In this document: positions 24,108 through 35,900 of the stretch, one piece after another | Numbering within the stretch: the first letter of the stretch is position 1 | How the letters are laid out: every line of letters starts with the position of its first letter | Origin: Diospyros lotus | Taxonomy: Eukaryota > Streptophyta > Magnoliopsida > Ericales > Ebenaceae | NCBI RefSeq assembly: GCF_014633365.1 | Contig: NC_068349.1 | Location: 11,086,753-11,150,752 of the forward strand | Reading direction: 5' to 3' | Length of the DNA stretch: 64,000 nucleotides | Translations under genes and position numbers: made by a program | Notes under the pieces: model-generated | Seen by the model: the letters and a program-made list of their open reading frames with translations, nothing else | What the model was told of the DNA's origin: nothing | Databases searched by the model: none

Positions 24108-24218
24108 TTCCCCATAACCGCTTAATCATTATGTCCGTGGGCCCCATGCTCTCGCGCACCACCATTGGATCTAGGGTAGCTCATCGGTTTCTTCATCCAA
24201 CGGTGGAGTGCCCTAAAC

Positions 24219-24227
24219 TATAAAAGC
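24219..24227 (+). promoter_or_regulatory. TATA box for the antisense ORF
   Basis: CTATAAAAG lies about 450 bp upstream of the ATG at 24672 and just outside the putative LTR, facing the plus strand. A likely 5' UTR intron could run from the donor near 24410 (AAACA|GTAAGC) to the acceptor TTCATTGTAG at 24671. This suggests the antisense gene had its own promoter. Confidence 0.45.
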
Positions 24228-24671
24228 GTGAGGAAATTCCTTCCCCCCCCTTTACTGTGTCATTTTTTGAAAATATTTTCTACATTTGCAACCTTCTTCT
24301 TCCTCCTGACTACAGGACTCCATTGTCGACGATTCTGAACCTTCTCCGCCCTTCACCTTCACTTTTTAGCTAGTTCCTCTCCTCGACTCTTGCAGTAATC
24401 GATCGAAAACAGTAAGCTCTTCACATTCTTTCAGTCTATTTTATGTTCATGCCCTGCCTCTTGGCAATGGTTGTGTGTCTCTTAGGGCTAGCTTTCATTC
24501 ATTTTAGGAGGTCTAATAGGCTTAGAAACTCAGCCTCTTTTCTTTCGAGTCATACCCTATTGCGAAGCGTACGACCTAATCGGTAGGAAGTGTCCCTAGG
24601 AACTTCGATTCGCAAGGGCTGATTCGTTCTCAGTGACCTGATGCGTTTTTCTTTTTGTCTTTTCATTGTAG

Positions 24672-26964
24672 ATGTCTACATCAAGTCAGAAACGCCGCAA
24701 CCATAGGGTATAGAACGATGATACCTTTAGCTCTTCGGAGCACAGAGAATGGACGTTGTCGTGGTCTGCTCAGAATGTGGCTTCATCTGATTTCGAGGTC
24801 ACTGAGAGAGTTCCTCAGCACACCACCCCTGTAGTGGCCTAACGAGCTTCCGAGGAGCGTGCTACTTGCGAGATCTTCAAGTGTTATCCCTTGAAGCTGA
24901 CGATCAGCGAGCTAACGTTGTGTGCTTCTACGTACCATCTCCCTTGCGACACAAGTTTAATGGTGCCTTCTCCTAGTGACCATGCAACTTTTCCTCCTGC
25001 GGGGTTCATCGCTATCAGCCCCCAACACTTAGAATTTGGTTTTAGGTTTCCGCTCCAGCCCTACCTCATAGCCATTTTGAATGACCTCAAACTCGCTCCT
25101 TTCCAACTGACCCCCAACTCGTATACCTAGATAACCTCATTAGCCCTTCTTTTAAAAAAGAACCAGCTTCCTCTTCCAACCCATGAAACCTTAAGGTACC
25201 TTTACTCTTTCAAAGGTACCAAAGACGGCCTGTATTATATGGCAGCTCGTTCTTGAGACTGTAAGAAGGTCTTGCCGTAAGGGAAAGCCAAAGGCAAGTC
25301 CAATGTAGGGGACTATAAGTCCCAATGGTTCTACATTTCCTACTCTTCTCTTCAAAACCTTAACAACTTCAGCTTTGTTCTCCTGCGTAGTAAGTAGTTA
25401 TCCAGCCCGCACTTGCAGTAACAATTTATTTGTTGTAACTTTTTGTTTATGCATGTCTTTCCAATTTTGCAGACGTCACTAGCGAGCAGCCCAAGCTGAC
25501 CATTTCCGAGGCCCAAGATCATCAAACAGCTTCAGAAGCGAAAACTGACAAAGACGATTGCGAGTTTTGCGACTCTCTGCTTTGCGACCACCAGCTCGCC
25601 CCCCCTTCAGCATCAAGGATATTAGGAAGGAGGATATCGGGGTTTGTGGCCAAAGGGAGATAAAGTCGGTCTTTGACGAGGTTGATTTTAGCGGGAGCCC
25701 AGACAGGGAGAGCAAAGCTCGTGGAAAAGTTACGGTTGCGGCCTTGCCAACGTTATCAGAAGCGATGAAGCTCCAACTCGAATGACCTGGCTCTTTCGCA
25801 ATCTCGAGCGTACCCAAGGTCGTTCGCGCGTCATCTTCTCATTCTAAAATCCAAAAGATGGATCCTCGCGTCGAGATGGCCAGCAGGAACCGCGACCTCG
25901 CTATTCTTCCTAGTTCTACTTCCGTACCAATTGCCGCGGCTTCTTCAAACCCTACTCCCGTAGGCACTTCCTCGCAGCACCGACAACCACAGTTGTAGGG
26001 GTCGCAGTAAGTCTGTGGTTTGCCAGGAGGCTCCTGGGAGCAAAAGGAAAGCTCTTCCAACCTCGCAGTCTGTTCAACGAGCGCATCTGAGGTCGCGGTC
26101 GGTGGGACATACTTTTCCCCACTTCTTGATAGCTTGGATAAGGTTCTTAGTAATTATACCAAGAACCTAGACAGGAAGGAAGTATCAGGCGATGTGCTCA
26201 ACGAGTACGTTGCTCGACATAGTCTCCTAGTAAGGTTCTTTGCCCACTCTCGTACTTCTTGTTTTATCTCTTTCAATTGTACTGATCTCTCAAGCCTCAT
26301 AGGCCTTCCTAGGAGTCTTCAAGCAGATGGAAAAGAGAGCTCGAGCTACCAAGGAAAGAGAAAAGCTCAAGGCCGTTGTCGAGGTACTGAGGAAAGATAA
26401 GAAAAAGCTAGAAGAGAATTTGAATTTCGTGACCGGTGAATTCAAGAAGTACCGGAACAAGGTCGAGGACTTGGAGCATCGAGTAAGTGAGGCTGAGAGA
26501 GTCAAGAAAGAGGTCGAAGACGAGCTGTACCATTAAAAACAGTTGTTTGATTCGGCATGTTCCCAAGCCACTTCGAAGTTAAATAAGGTTGAGGCTGACC
26601 TGGCAACAACGCGAGGCGACTTGGAGCAAGCCAGGCAGCGAGCTGAAGTGGCAAAAAAGGAGGTCGAACAACTAAAGGTCGACGTCGAGATTCGGGTCGT
26701 GAGGGAGCGTGATGAGGTCGAGTCTGAAATCTGCAGTGCATTTATTTTCACTTTGTGGAAAGCATACCCAGATCTCGACTTCTCCTTCTTTGGCGACAAA
26801 GCAATGAAGGCGGTGAAGAAATTTGCCATCGATGCCACGAGCTCAAGAGTTGTCTCTATCGAGCCCGATCCTAATCAGGTCATGGTCGATCTCTTTGTTG
26901 AAGACGCTGGCAATCCAGCTCCTCAAAATGCGGCTGCTCCGAGCCCAGCTTTTCTAAGCCATTA
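24672..26964 (+). pseudogene. Antisense ORF of the gypsy element, PF04195-like with coiled-coil tail
   Basis: The ATG follows a splice-acceptor-like TTGTAG. The N-terminal third carries the plant 'putative gypsy type transposon' region (PAGFIAISPQHLEFGFRFPL and LAPFQLTPNSY, about 25000-25125; GTKDGLYYMA near 25220). A typical 83 bp intron follows (25390-25472, GTAAGTAG to TTTTGCAG). The C-terminal part (26290-26760) is a long coiled coil rich in E, K and R, ending in an acidic tail and a stop at about 26964. In-frame stops near 24713, 24841, 25128 and 26536 show decay. The function of this protein family is unknown. Confidence 0.75.
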
Positions 26965-27740
26965 GGGATTTTTCTTTTTTCTTTTTTCTTTTTTGGTACT
27001 TGGATTTAAAAAACAATACACTTTTCTCCTTCAATGGAATTTCTTGCTTATTCATTCTTTGTTATGAACTGAAATCCGAACACAGAGACGAACTTAAATT
27101 TAGTTAATTCAAGAATACCTTTAGCTCACAAATGATAAATCTTAAAAACAAGCAACTTTGGATAATATGTTTGAGTAAGATATCGTTAGTTCGAGCCGTA
27201 TGTCCAATAGGTCATGATCCAAGCTAACATACGATAGCTCGTTGAACGTTAAATTAATTCACATTTCGTCGTCAAGTTATACGTCCAGGTAGATCATAAT
27301 TCGATCCCAGCTAACGTACCATGATTTTTAAGGGTTTTAGCGAGGTCAAGATGAACACCCAGATAGGTCGCAATCCATGACTTTCGTCAAGATAAGAGGA
27401 CCCAGCTAATGAACCATGACTTTTTAACCGAGGTGATAGCTTAACAGACGCCGAACCATGACACTCTAGTTAAGATGAACGGACTCCAGTTCACCAACCT
27501 CGACCCAGGGCGAAGACTAAGATGAATGCTTAGATAAGCCGCAAACCATGGCACGTTGGCCAAGTTAAATGGGCCCCAGCTCGCAAACCATAGTCTCTTA
27601 ACCCCGGATTAAAATTATTTCTTACCACTTAGCTATTAACGAAAAGCAGAAATGATAAGTGCTGTCAGCAATGATAATAAATTCAGTTCGTTAATGGAGC
27701 AATATCAGCATAAGCGGAACATCAGTCAAACATCATGTAA
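26965..27740. other. Gypsy spacer with degenerate repeats
   Basis: Non-coding sequence between the antisense ORF and the end of pol. Phrases such as AACCATGAC, CCCAGCTAA and AGATGAA recur irregularly, suggesting old tandem repeats of variable unit length. Confidence 0.5.
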
Positions 27741-27744
27741 AGAA

Positions 27745-28735
27745 AAGACGTTGCTTATCAGAAATATGGTCTGAGATGCTCCGCGTTCCAAGCTCATGGG
27801 AGAATAGCTCCATCCATGTCGGCCAAATGATACGCTCCGTTGCTAAGACTTTCTTTTATAGTGTAGGGGCATTCCCAGTTTGGGCCCAATGTCCCATCAT
27901 TGTTCTTACAAGTTCCGGGGAGAACAAGGCGCAGCACGAGGTCGCCAACGTTGTAGTACCGGACTTAAACCCTCGGGTTATAGTATCTCGCCACTCATTG
28001 TTGGTAGGTTGATACTCTCATGCGAGCTAGCTCCCTTGCTTCCTCAAGTAAATCAAGGTTCGTGGCGAGTAGCTAGTCTTTGTTTTCTGGATCGAATGTG
28101 GCTCTATGCTTACTGATCACTTCATTTGCTATTGAGATCATTGTCTTAGACCCATATACCATAAAGAAGGGAGTTTCTCCCATGGTGGTGCGAGTTGTGG
28201 TCCGGTAGACCCAAAGCACGGTTTGTAGCTCGTCCACCCAGGCTCCCTTTCTGGCCTCCAACTTGGTCTTTAATGTCTGCTTGATTATTTTGTTGACAGC
28301 TTTGACTTGTCTGTTGGCTTGTGGGTGGTCCACGGCCGTGAAGCTCTTCTTGATCCCTAGTGATCCTCAAAATTAAACGAACTACTCGCTAGAAAAGTGG
28401 GTTCCATTGTCCGTGACTATTTGCTGAGGAACTCCGAATCTGCAGATAATATTGCTCCATACAAACTTTTCTACTTTTGTAGTGGATATCTATGCGAGCT
28501 CCTTTGCTTCTGCCCACTTGGTGAATTAATCAACAGCCATAATAGCATGCTTGCATCCGCCGCAAGCCGTTGGAAGTGGCCCGATTAGGTCCATGCCCCA
28601 TATGGCGAAGGGCCATGGGCTGCTCATTTGTTACAGGTAGGCGGAGGGAGCTCGTGGTATTTTCGCAAATCGTTAGTATGTGTCACACCTTTTCACCAGA
28701 TTTATAGCGTCTTATTTCATGGTGGGTCAATAAAA
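27745..28735 (-). pseudogene. Gypsy integrase fragment (zinc-binding part to C-terminal domain)
   Basis: On the minus strand it begins with the end of the integrase zinc-binding region (VKRCDT, then RFAKIPRAPSAYL, near 28680). The catalytic core follows (WGMDLIGPLPTACGG; VTDNGTHFSS with the second Asp; HPQANRQVKAVNKIIKQTL near 28300). The C-terminal domain is read at 27760-28000 (LGPNWE and AWNAEHLRPY) before the stop near 27750. Stops within the core and a frameshift near 28365 inactivate it. Confidence 0.85.
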
Positions 28736-28995
28736 ACCCTAGTATGATTGTCGCAAAGACTGGCATGGATTTCTGTGAGAATCACTTGACAATCAAGCTC
28801 ATCGATGCATCTAATCACTCAATGATATAGTGACTATTATGATTCGATTCGAAAGATCAACCAAAGGTTAAGTTAGAGTTGTCTAAAGAACAATTTTGTT
28901 TTCTTTGTAAAATTTGGACTCTTAAAGTTTTGAAAATGATTTTTTAGAATCTTTTACTTAGACTTATCACAATTAATGTCACCCATATGGTAGAA

Positions 28996-29305
28996 TGTAG
29001 AGAATTTTCATATAATGGGTTTACATTAATTATGAGTTGTATTATGTAAATCAAATCTAAGTTAAGATAAATTGGCCTTATAAGATATTTAGTAATCTAT
29101 AAATAATTAATCTAAATAAATTGGACTAATACTCTAAATTTTGCGTTATGGATCAAATTATTAATACTCTAAATTTTGTGTTATGGATCAAATTATTAAT
29201 GTAGATCCATAAAAACCCATTAGGTCAAAGATGGAAAGATCTATGGAAACTCTTTTATATAAGGATAGGTCTCCTCTCATGTCAAACAAAGAATGGGCCA
29301 TCATT
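28996..29305 (+). repeat. Copia LTR, right copy, truncated
   Basis: It aligns with 16302-16560 and contains a 35 bp tandem duplication (ACTCTAAATTTTGYGTTATG units starting near 29130 and 29173). Similarity fades after GTCAAACAAAGAATGGG. From 29306 to 29640 I see only AT-rich sequence. Confidence 0.6.
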
Positions 29306-29639
29306 AACAGTTACCATATATGCACGGTGTTTGGTTGTGACGTAGGCGACACAATATTTCTAGTTCATCCTCTTTCTCACTAAATAATGGCCTTGTGATT
29401 TGTGGTGAATACTTCAGTTCCATACGAAGTATGAAAAATAGAGTAATGCTATTTATTTTCAGTGAAAATAAATAGAAATAATGTGACAATCTATGTAAAA
29501 TATATAAAAATATTTGTCTAAAAACTATAAAAGAGCGTTTAATAAATTTTATTTTTTATAATTTTTAAATAAATATATAATATCAATTAAACATTTTCAT
29601 ATGAGTTATCACATTATGATTGTTCGTTTTTACTAGAGA

Positions 29640-29770
29640 TGAATAGCATGAGGGGGAGATTTCCACTTAATTTAGAAGCAACATTTTTACAATTGCAAAA
29701 ACAGGGAATTCGATACTGTCTTTGGACAACAGTGCAAAAAGGAAAGCCAGCTTCAATCAGAATAAAACAG
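29640..29770 (-). pseudogene. Remnant of a third DC1 5' flank next to the DeSI gene
   Basis: It matches the DC1 upstream region at 7115-7225 and 10385-10430 plus 11815-11865. Shared blocks include CATTTTTACAATTGCA, TGTCTTTGGA and AAAGCCAGCTTCAATCAG. No DC1 coding sequence follows it, so the gene body that once lay here is gone. Confidence 0.6.
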
Positions 29771-29937
29771 ACAACCAACAGGTACAAGGGACACATATAT
29801 AACATAGATAAACATATATTTTAAGAATCTAATAGAGACGAGCATATTTAGTGAGATAGTTGAGAGATTATACGCTACATACAACAGCAACCCGAGAAAG
29901 GGAATTAATGATAGGAGGGAAAAGAATAAATAAAATA

Positions 29938-32900
29938 TCAAAGGACATCTTTTGTCAGCCTCATTACTGTCTTCTCCTTCACAAAAGCCACATCGCCATT
30001 CGTCATAGTTAATAGATGATCATCCAGCTCCCCCTCTTCACTCTCAGATGACGCAGCTGAATCTGTCCCCCCATCTGTTATCCAAATGTTTTGGATCAGC
30101 GGACACAAAATAAATAAATAAAAGCCACAAATATAACGATATTCTATAACCTATAAACATTATGCTTTCTTTTTATCTTTTTATTGTTCTAGATTTCCTT
30201 TCATTTCTGTATATATCAGCATGAACATAGATTCTGTATAATTCCATTCCATAAATAAGGATACACATTTAACCCATACAATATTACATACATACATGTA
30301 ATGCTACTCTCTAAAAATATTAAGTACTGCACCACATTCATGTGCTCTCAAGGAATAACACTCCATTCAAATAAATGTCAGTTTGCAGATGCAAAGGAAT
30401 CCCAATGTCAGCCCCAATCCAGCACCAAAAACAAAACAACACAACACAAAAAGGCATTAAAGGTTAGCAGTTCCATGGCCAACCCACATCAATAGTCAGC
30501 ATATTCGCTCAAAATCAAATGAGCATTGAACAGACGTTAATGTGCAAGATCTATCACTCTAGAAGAATGGTTCAACAAATGTCACCTGATTCAAGAGTAT
30601 TCAACTTTCACAGAATGAACAAACAAGATGGAAAATCAGAGACTAAGATACAACGGGTACGTGAAGAAAAATTACTAGTTCTTCACTTTTATAGAAGCCA
30701 TGGGATAAGGGAACCCACTTTGAGTATCTCCTGCTTATTTTGTTTAGTTTTAGGACAAATAGCAAGCTGCAGAAAAGGATATCAAGAAGGAAGGTAGTAG
30801 GTAATTGGCAAGACTTCCATTAGGAACAGAGGATACCTCTCTTGGAAGATTCTCCTTGGTTACTAAACTCACCCTAGAGGTGAGCCTTAGGGAGCAAAGA
30901 ATAGCATCTATCACCTCAGTCAAAGAATAACTCTGAGCACAGTAAGCGTGGTCCAAACAAAGATGGGATCCAGGTGCATTCAAAATTAAATAGTAATGCT
31001 AAACTATGTGAGAAGAGACTTGATCCAGATGCATTCGAACAGAGTAATATGACTTTCTGAGTCCTAGCACTATAAAACAAAAAAATCATTGAGCCGATTT
31101 CTCATTCCATTGATGGCACAGATATCACTCAGCACATGAATTTTTCTTTTTCTTCTGCTTTTTTGGGTTGAAAGAAATTCATGAAACTCCACCTATGCAG
31201 ATTTAGTATTTTATATTTATGCAACCAATCCAAAACTCAGATAAAGGGAAACGGTTGAGTTAGTAACTGATAGCATAAGCTGCAAACTGTATTAAATCCC
31301 TCATGAAAATGGACTGTAGTTGGAGGAAGCAAATGAAAAGGCACCTCTACATGGTAGGCCTGGATAAAGGCATCATATCAGACATTGAAATGCTCAAAAG
31401 ATATGGCATGCGGGAGCCACAATCAAGAAGAGACAACCAATCATACAAAGATTAGTTATTCTTATATTATTGCAGGTTACACAAAGGATTTGCTTCAAGT
31501 ACTGATCACTTTCTGTTAGACATGCTTAGAGGTATCAAACAGGCCCGGCCTAACCACCTCCGGAGGTGGAGGTGGAGGTGGAGGTGGAGGTGGGTTGGTT
31601 TGGGTGGGGGGCAGCCCCTAGGCCCTTATTAAAAGGGCTGGGCCAGGCTTGGCCCATAATGGGCCATTTAAACAGGCTAAATGAGCTGGCCTCTTTGTTT
31701 TTCAAAATAATGCTTCAATTTTTTTTTTAAATTGTTTACAATTATTTTAAAATAAAAAATGTTATAAATTGTAAATAAAATTCTATCAAATATATTTACA
31801 TTTAGTTATAAAATTTTAAATATTATACCATCTTGAAAGTTTCCATTTAAGTTTTGAATTTTAAATTGTAAATCTCAGAAGATTTTATTTTATTTTCTTT
31901 TATTTCTACACCAAATAAAATAATATTATTAAAATAGAACGTAAAAATAAATGTTGAATTTAAAATTAATTAAAAGTTTTAGACTAATTATTATAAAAAA
32001 TTACTTTTTTATCCACAATTAATAATATTTTGAACCATAACTTATCATATTTCATAACAGATTTCTAGTTTCTAAGAAGATTTAAGATTTAAGTTCCAAC
32101 TTATAATTTCTAAGCAACAAAACACGAACAAAATAATTGTATGTTGGATACATTAATATTTCCTCAACTTTTTGTTTATTTTTTTATTTTTAAAATATTT
32201 TAAATTCAGAACAGGCCAAAAGTGCTAAATGGGTAGAACAGGCCAGCCACTTTGGTAGACCAAGCTATTTCACAGACGGCCCAGCCCCTTTGACATGTCT
32301 AGTTATGCTCACCTAATCAATATATACAAGAAGATGAGGTACCAGGATTTATTTGGTGAAGTTATTATTTTATTAGATAAAAGAAAATAAGGGGATAAAT
32401 GCTTTAGATTAGAATGTTGTTGGTAATTCAATATGTTTATAAGATGATAGAATCGAACTGAAATACATGTTTAAGAGGGACAAAAAATACTAAACATATA
32501 GAACAAAATTTTAATAAATGCCAAAATTGTGTGTGTTTCAGCACGGCAGGCCGGGGGGGTGACACCAAGCCTTTATCCCACAATGTGGGGAATTGCCAAA
32601 ATAGGAGGGAATAACTAATATTGAAGGCCAACTCATACCAAAAGTGAGCAATTTCAGTACCTAAGCTCCATTTTATACAAGATTGGTACACGTTATGCAT
32701 ATAATTAACGCATAATGAACTAAATAAAGGCATAAATTTCAGTGATTCATGTGATCAACACATCATATTAAAAGGAAAGTTTTATAGAATGTTCTAGACC
32801 TAGCAGACTCTATTACCCACATTCACTACAAGAATAATAACTTTTCCCAACATTTATGAAAAACACACAAAAACATCCATATTTGGTGTTTATGTGCAAA

Positions 32901-35900
32901 TACAAAACGTCGTCATTTTCCTGCACAATATTACTAGCATTTACAAGACAATGTGAAAGAGTTTAATAAATGCCCAAACATTTGAACTGCCAAATCCATC
33001 ATTTTTTGTTGCATTGAAATGGCAGTATCCTTCTTTCCCATTTCCTTTGGGAAATAAATGTTGGACTTTTCACAATAAGTACTTATTTTTTCCGATATTT
33101 AAACAACTTCATTTTAGCATTTATTTTTTATGAGAGTATTAATGTGATTTTAGTTGAAGCATCAAACAGTGTCGTGTGGTCTAGCGGATAGGATGGCCAC
33201 ATGCAGCAACCACAGGCTGCCAAGTGGAACCTGTAGGATGGTCACACGCAGCAACCATCCACTCTGTTCATGAGGCGCCTGATTACCTTTCTGTTGGAAT
33301 AAGTGATCGTGTTGCGCGATGTGATCTCAGCCGCTCATCCAACCTTTATGATGCTCCATCCCAACCGTCAAGAATTGCTATTTATCTCACTCGGGATATG
33401 GAGCGTCAGAAGAGTGAAAAGAAGAAAGAGGGAGAAAGGGAGAGGTTGTCGTCTTCGGGCTAGGGTTTTTGGGAGTTCCTTCGTTTGCTCTGTAAATGCT
33501 TTGTATAGTTTTCTTCTTTGTTCTCTGGTTCTACAGGATTAGCATCTAATTTGTATTTGTGATTATTGGGGCATTTTAGTAGAAAACCATTGATGTACAG
33601 AGAGTGTTTGAGGGTGTAATCTCCATTCTTCATTCATAGTGCAGTGAGCTCTTCTCATCGAAGCTCAACGTGGACATAGCCTATTTTGGGGTGAACCAGT
33701 AAAACCTTGGCCTCCCCTTTATTCTTTTCAGTTTGCGATTTATATTTTCTGTGTGTATGTTTGTGTAAGCTTCCGGCCATGAAGGTATGTTCTCTGCAAT
33801 TGAACTTGTTCTGTTTTCCCTGGAGTCTTTACTTGTCTGTTCGTAATAAGTATTACCAAAGTTTAGGCAAAGCGGGAAGACAAGCACTAGGAGATGTCTT
33901 ATGACCTTACCCCTTCCCCGTGTGTATTTTCCAACAGTCATCATCAATTCTTCACCTCTGTTTTTTCTGCCACTGATGAGGGGACCCAGTTCAACATGGC
34001 CATAAATTTCCTAACCATATTTACTCCTCACATCCCATATTTTCTCATCTTATTTGGGTCAGATTCATCTCCATGGATGATGGGCACGACACAATTGTGC
34101 AGCTGGGAACCTGCGGTCCCTGTCATCCGAATTAATTGTATCAAGGATAAGGGCGGAGAAGAACTCCCTCTTAGGCAATTTTCTGACCATTAATTGTATC
34201 AAGGATACGTGGGCACTACTCTTCCTCTTAGGAAATGCTTGGGTGATCCTAAATCTTAATAGTAGGTTTCTGTTTCATTTCCATTTACTCCTGCCTTCCA
34301 CTTATTTTCTCCCATCATTCATTTTTTATTATCAATATTATTATTAGGGTGCATTGCCCCAGACCCCCTGTTGTTTGGGCCATTTGCACAAAGACCCCTT
34401 GTGATTTAAAAATATCTCTGAGGTCCCTATAATTTTGGTTTAATTTAACTTAATTTCAGTGCAATTAACGTCATTTGTAAGGGAGAGCATGTCCCAGCAA
34501 TAACAATAAATCACAAGGACCTCTAGAGACATTTTTAAACTATAAGGAATCCATACAAATAGCCCAAACCACAAGGAGTACGGAGGCAATTTACCCTTAT
34601 TACTATTATTCCTTCCCAATGCCTACTCGACCATTGCAGTTTTTCCCCTCACTCTCTCTCCCCACACACCCCTCCCCTTACCTTTCCCAAGGTATGTGAA
34701 CCCATGGAATAACATTGCTAGCATCTATTTTAGTTAAAATGCAAAAAAAAAAAAAAAAAAAAGGTTGAAATAGTTTGGTCGTGTTAAGGTAGATAATAGA
34801 TGGCCTAGTTAGGAGAACCCACTATGTCTATATAGGCGAACTGCTAGGAGACACGGGAGGTTAAAATTAAATTGAGGCGAGAGAATAAATAAAAGCATGA
34901 CATATTGTGGTTTAATTGAAACTATAACCCTGGATAGAATACCATGTAGTTGATATCTAATAGCTGGCAAAAAAGACTTAAGCTAAATAAAACTTGGCAG
35001 AACAAGAAGTTTTCCTTGCAACTTTAATAAAATATGTATCAAAAAAAAAAAAATGCAACTTCCTTTTGTTTTAAACCATTTTTCAAAATATAGTAGGCTT
35101 TTCATGTAGTAGATTTTCTAATTCTCATGCACCCAACGTCCATGAAATCTCATACAGGCAAACATGTAAGAAATTAGAGAGTTATTAGCCTATAAAAACG
35201 GTTGTTCAAACAAAAAAATATACTAACCAGAATAAGCTGGATGATCAGGCAGATGTCTGACTGCTGAGACCTGAATATTTCCTGGCAGTAGACAGTTGCA
35301 GAAAGAGCCTGAAACTTCAAAAGGAAATTGAATTAGAAAAAGAAAAACTAGTCAGGAATGACAGCTAGACCTCGATTCACATGGCCAAAAAAAAAAAATC
35401 AGGCTTCAAGATATCCAAGAATTTCAGCACCAGATAAATAAGGGATCTTTGAATCTGTGTCAAAAGGCTATAAAACCATAATAACATATGCAAATTATGA
35501 GTCTAACTTAAAAAAGGATGTTAGGGTGAAAGTGCGATCATACAAGAATAAATAGAATTAAAAATAACATTATTTGTAATAAAGTTAAAATGGCATCCAT
35601 TGGAGATAAGATACACAACACATGCTTAAGATTGTTTCAACAGTGAGAAGAAGGCCAATAGATGCACGTGCAAGATAAGTTGATAGAACTAAAAAAGTTT
35701 ATAGCAAAAGAGGTTGAGAAGACCAAAGTAAACTTGGTGAAAAATCATTAGATATGACATTGAATATAATGGCCTCAATATGGCCATGAATAGAGATAAT
35801 TGGAGAGCTTGAATTTATGCAACTAACCCCGCCTGATATGATTAAAGCATGAGATGTTGCATTGTTGTAATTTTTATAGACTTAGCTCAGTATCAGATAC

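Larger units (their letters stand above)
23169..28740 (-). mobile_element. Part of a Tat-type Ty3/gypsy retrotransposon with an antisense ORF
   Basis: On the minus strand the order is the end of pol (28735 to 27745), a spacer, a long gene on the opposite strand (24672-26964), then a putative 3' LTR (24107 to 23169). Extra ORFs antisense to pol, between pol and the 3' LTR and carrying the PF04195 domain, are known from plant Tat-lineage gypsy elements. The 5' portion (5' LTR, gag, protease, RT and RNase H) is absent, so the copy is truncated near 28740. It separates two parts of the old copia element. Confidence 0.72.
16302..29305 (+). mobile_element. Old copia element split by a hAT transposon and a gypsy fragment
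   Basis: A 450 bp LTR (16302-16751) starts TGTTGGAAATTTTC, ends TTAACA and is followed by TCTGGCATCGGACAC, a decayed tRNA-Met-type primer site. A related but shorter copy begins at 28996 (TGTAGAGAATTTTC) and fades at about 29305. Between them are copia coding scraps at 22377-23080. A hAT transposon (17641-22089) and a gypsy part (23169 to about 28740) interrupt the element. Between 16752 and 17640, and between 28740 and 28995, I see only degraded non-coding sequence. That the two LTRs belong to one element is inferred from similarity and orientation. Confidence 0.6.

Noticed and set aside
33165..33200. tRNA-like A box inside the solo LTR
   Set aside because: TGGTCTAGCGG fits an A box, but no B box, anticodon arm or acceptor stem pairing follows, so no tRNA or SINE is called.
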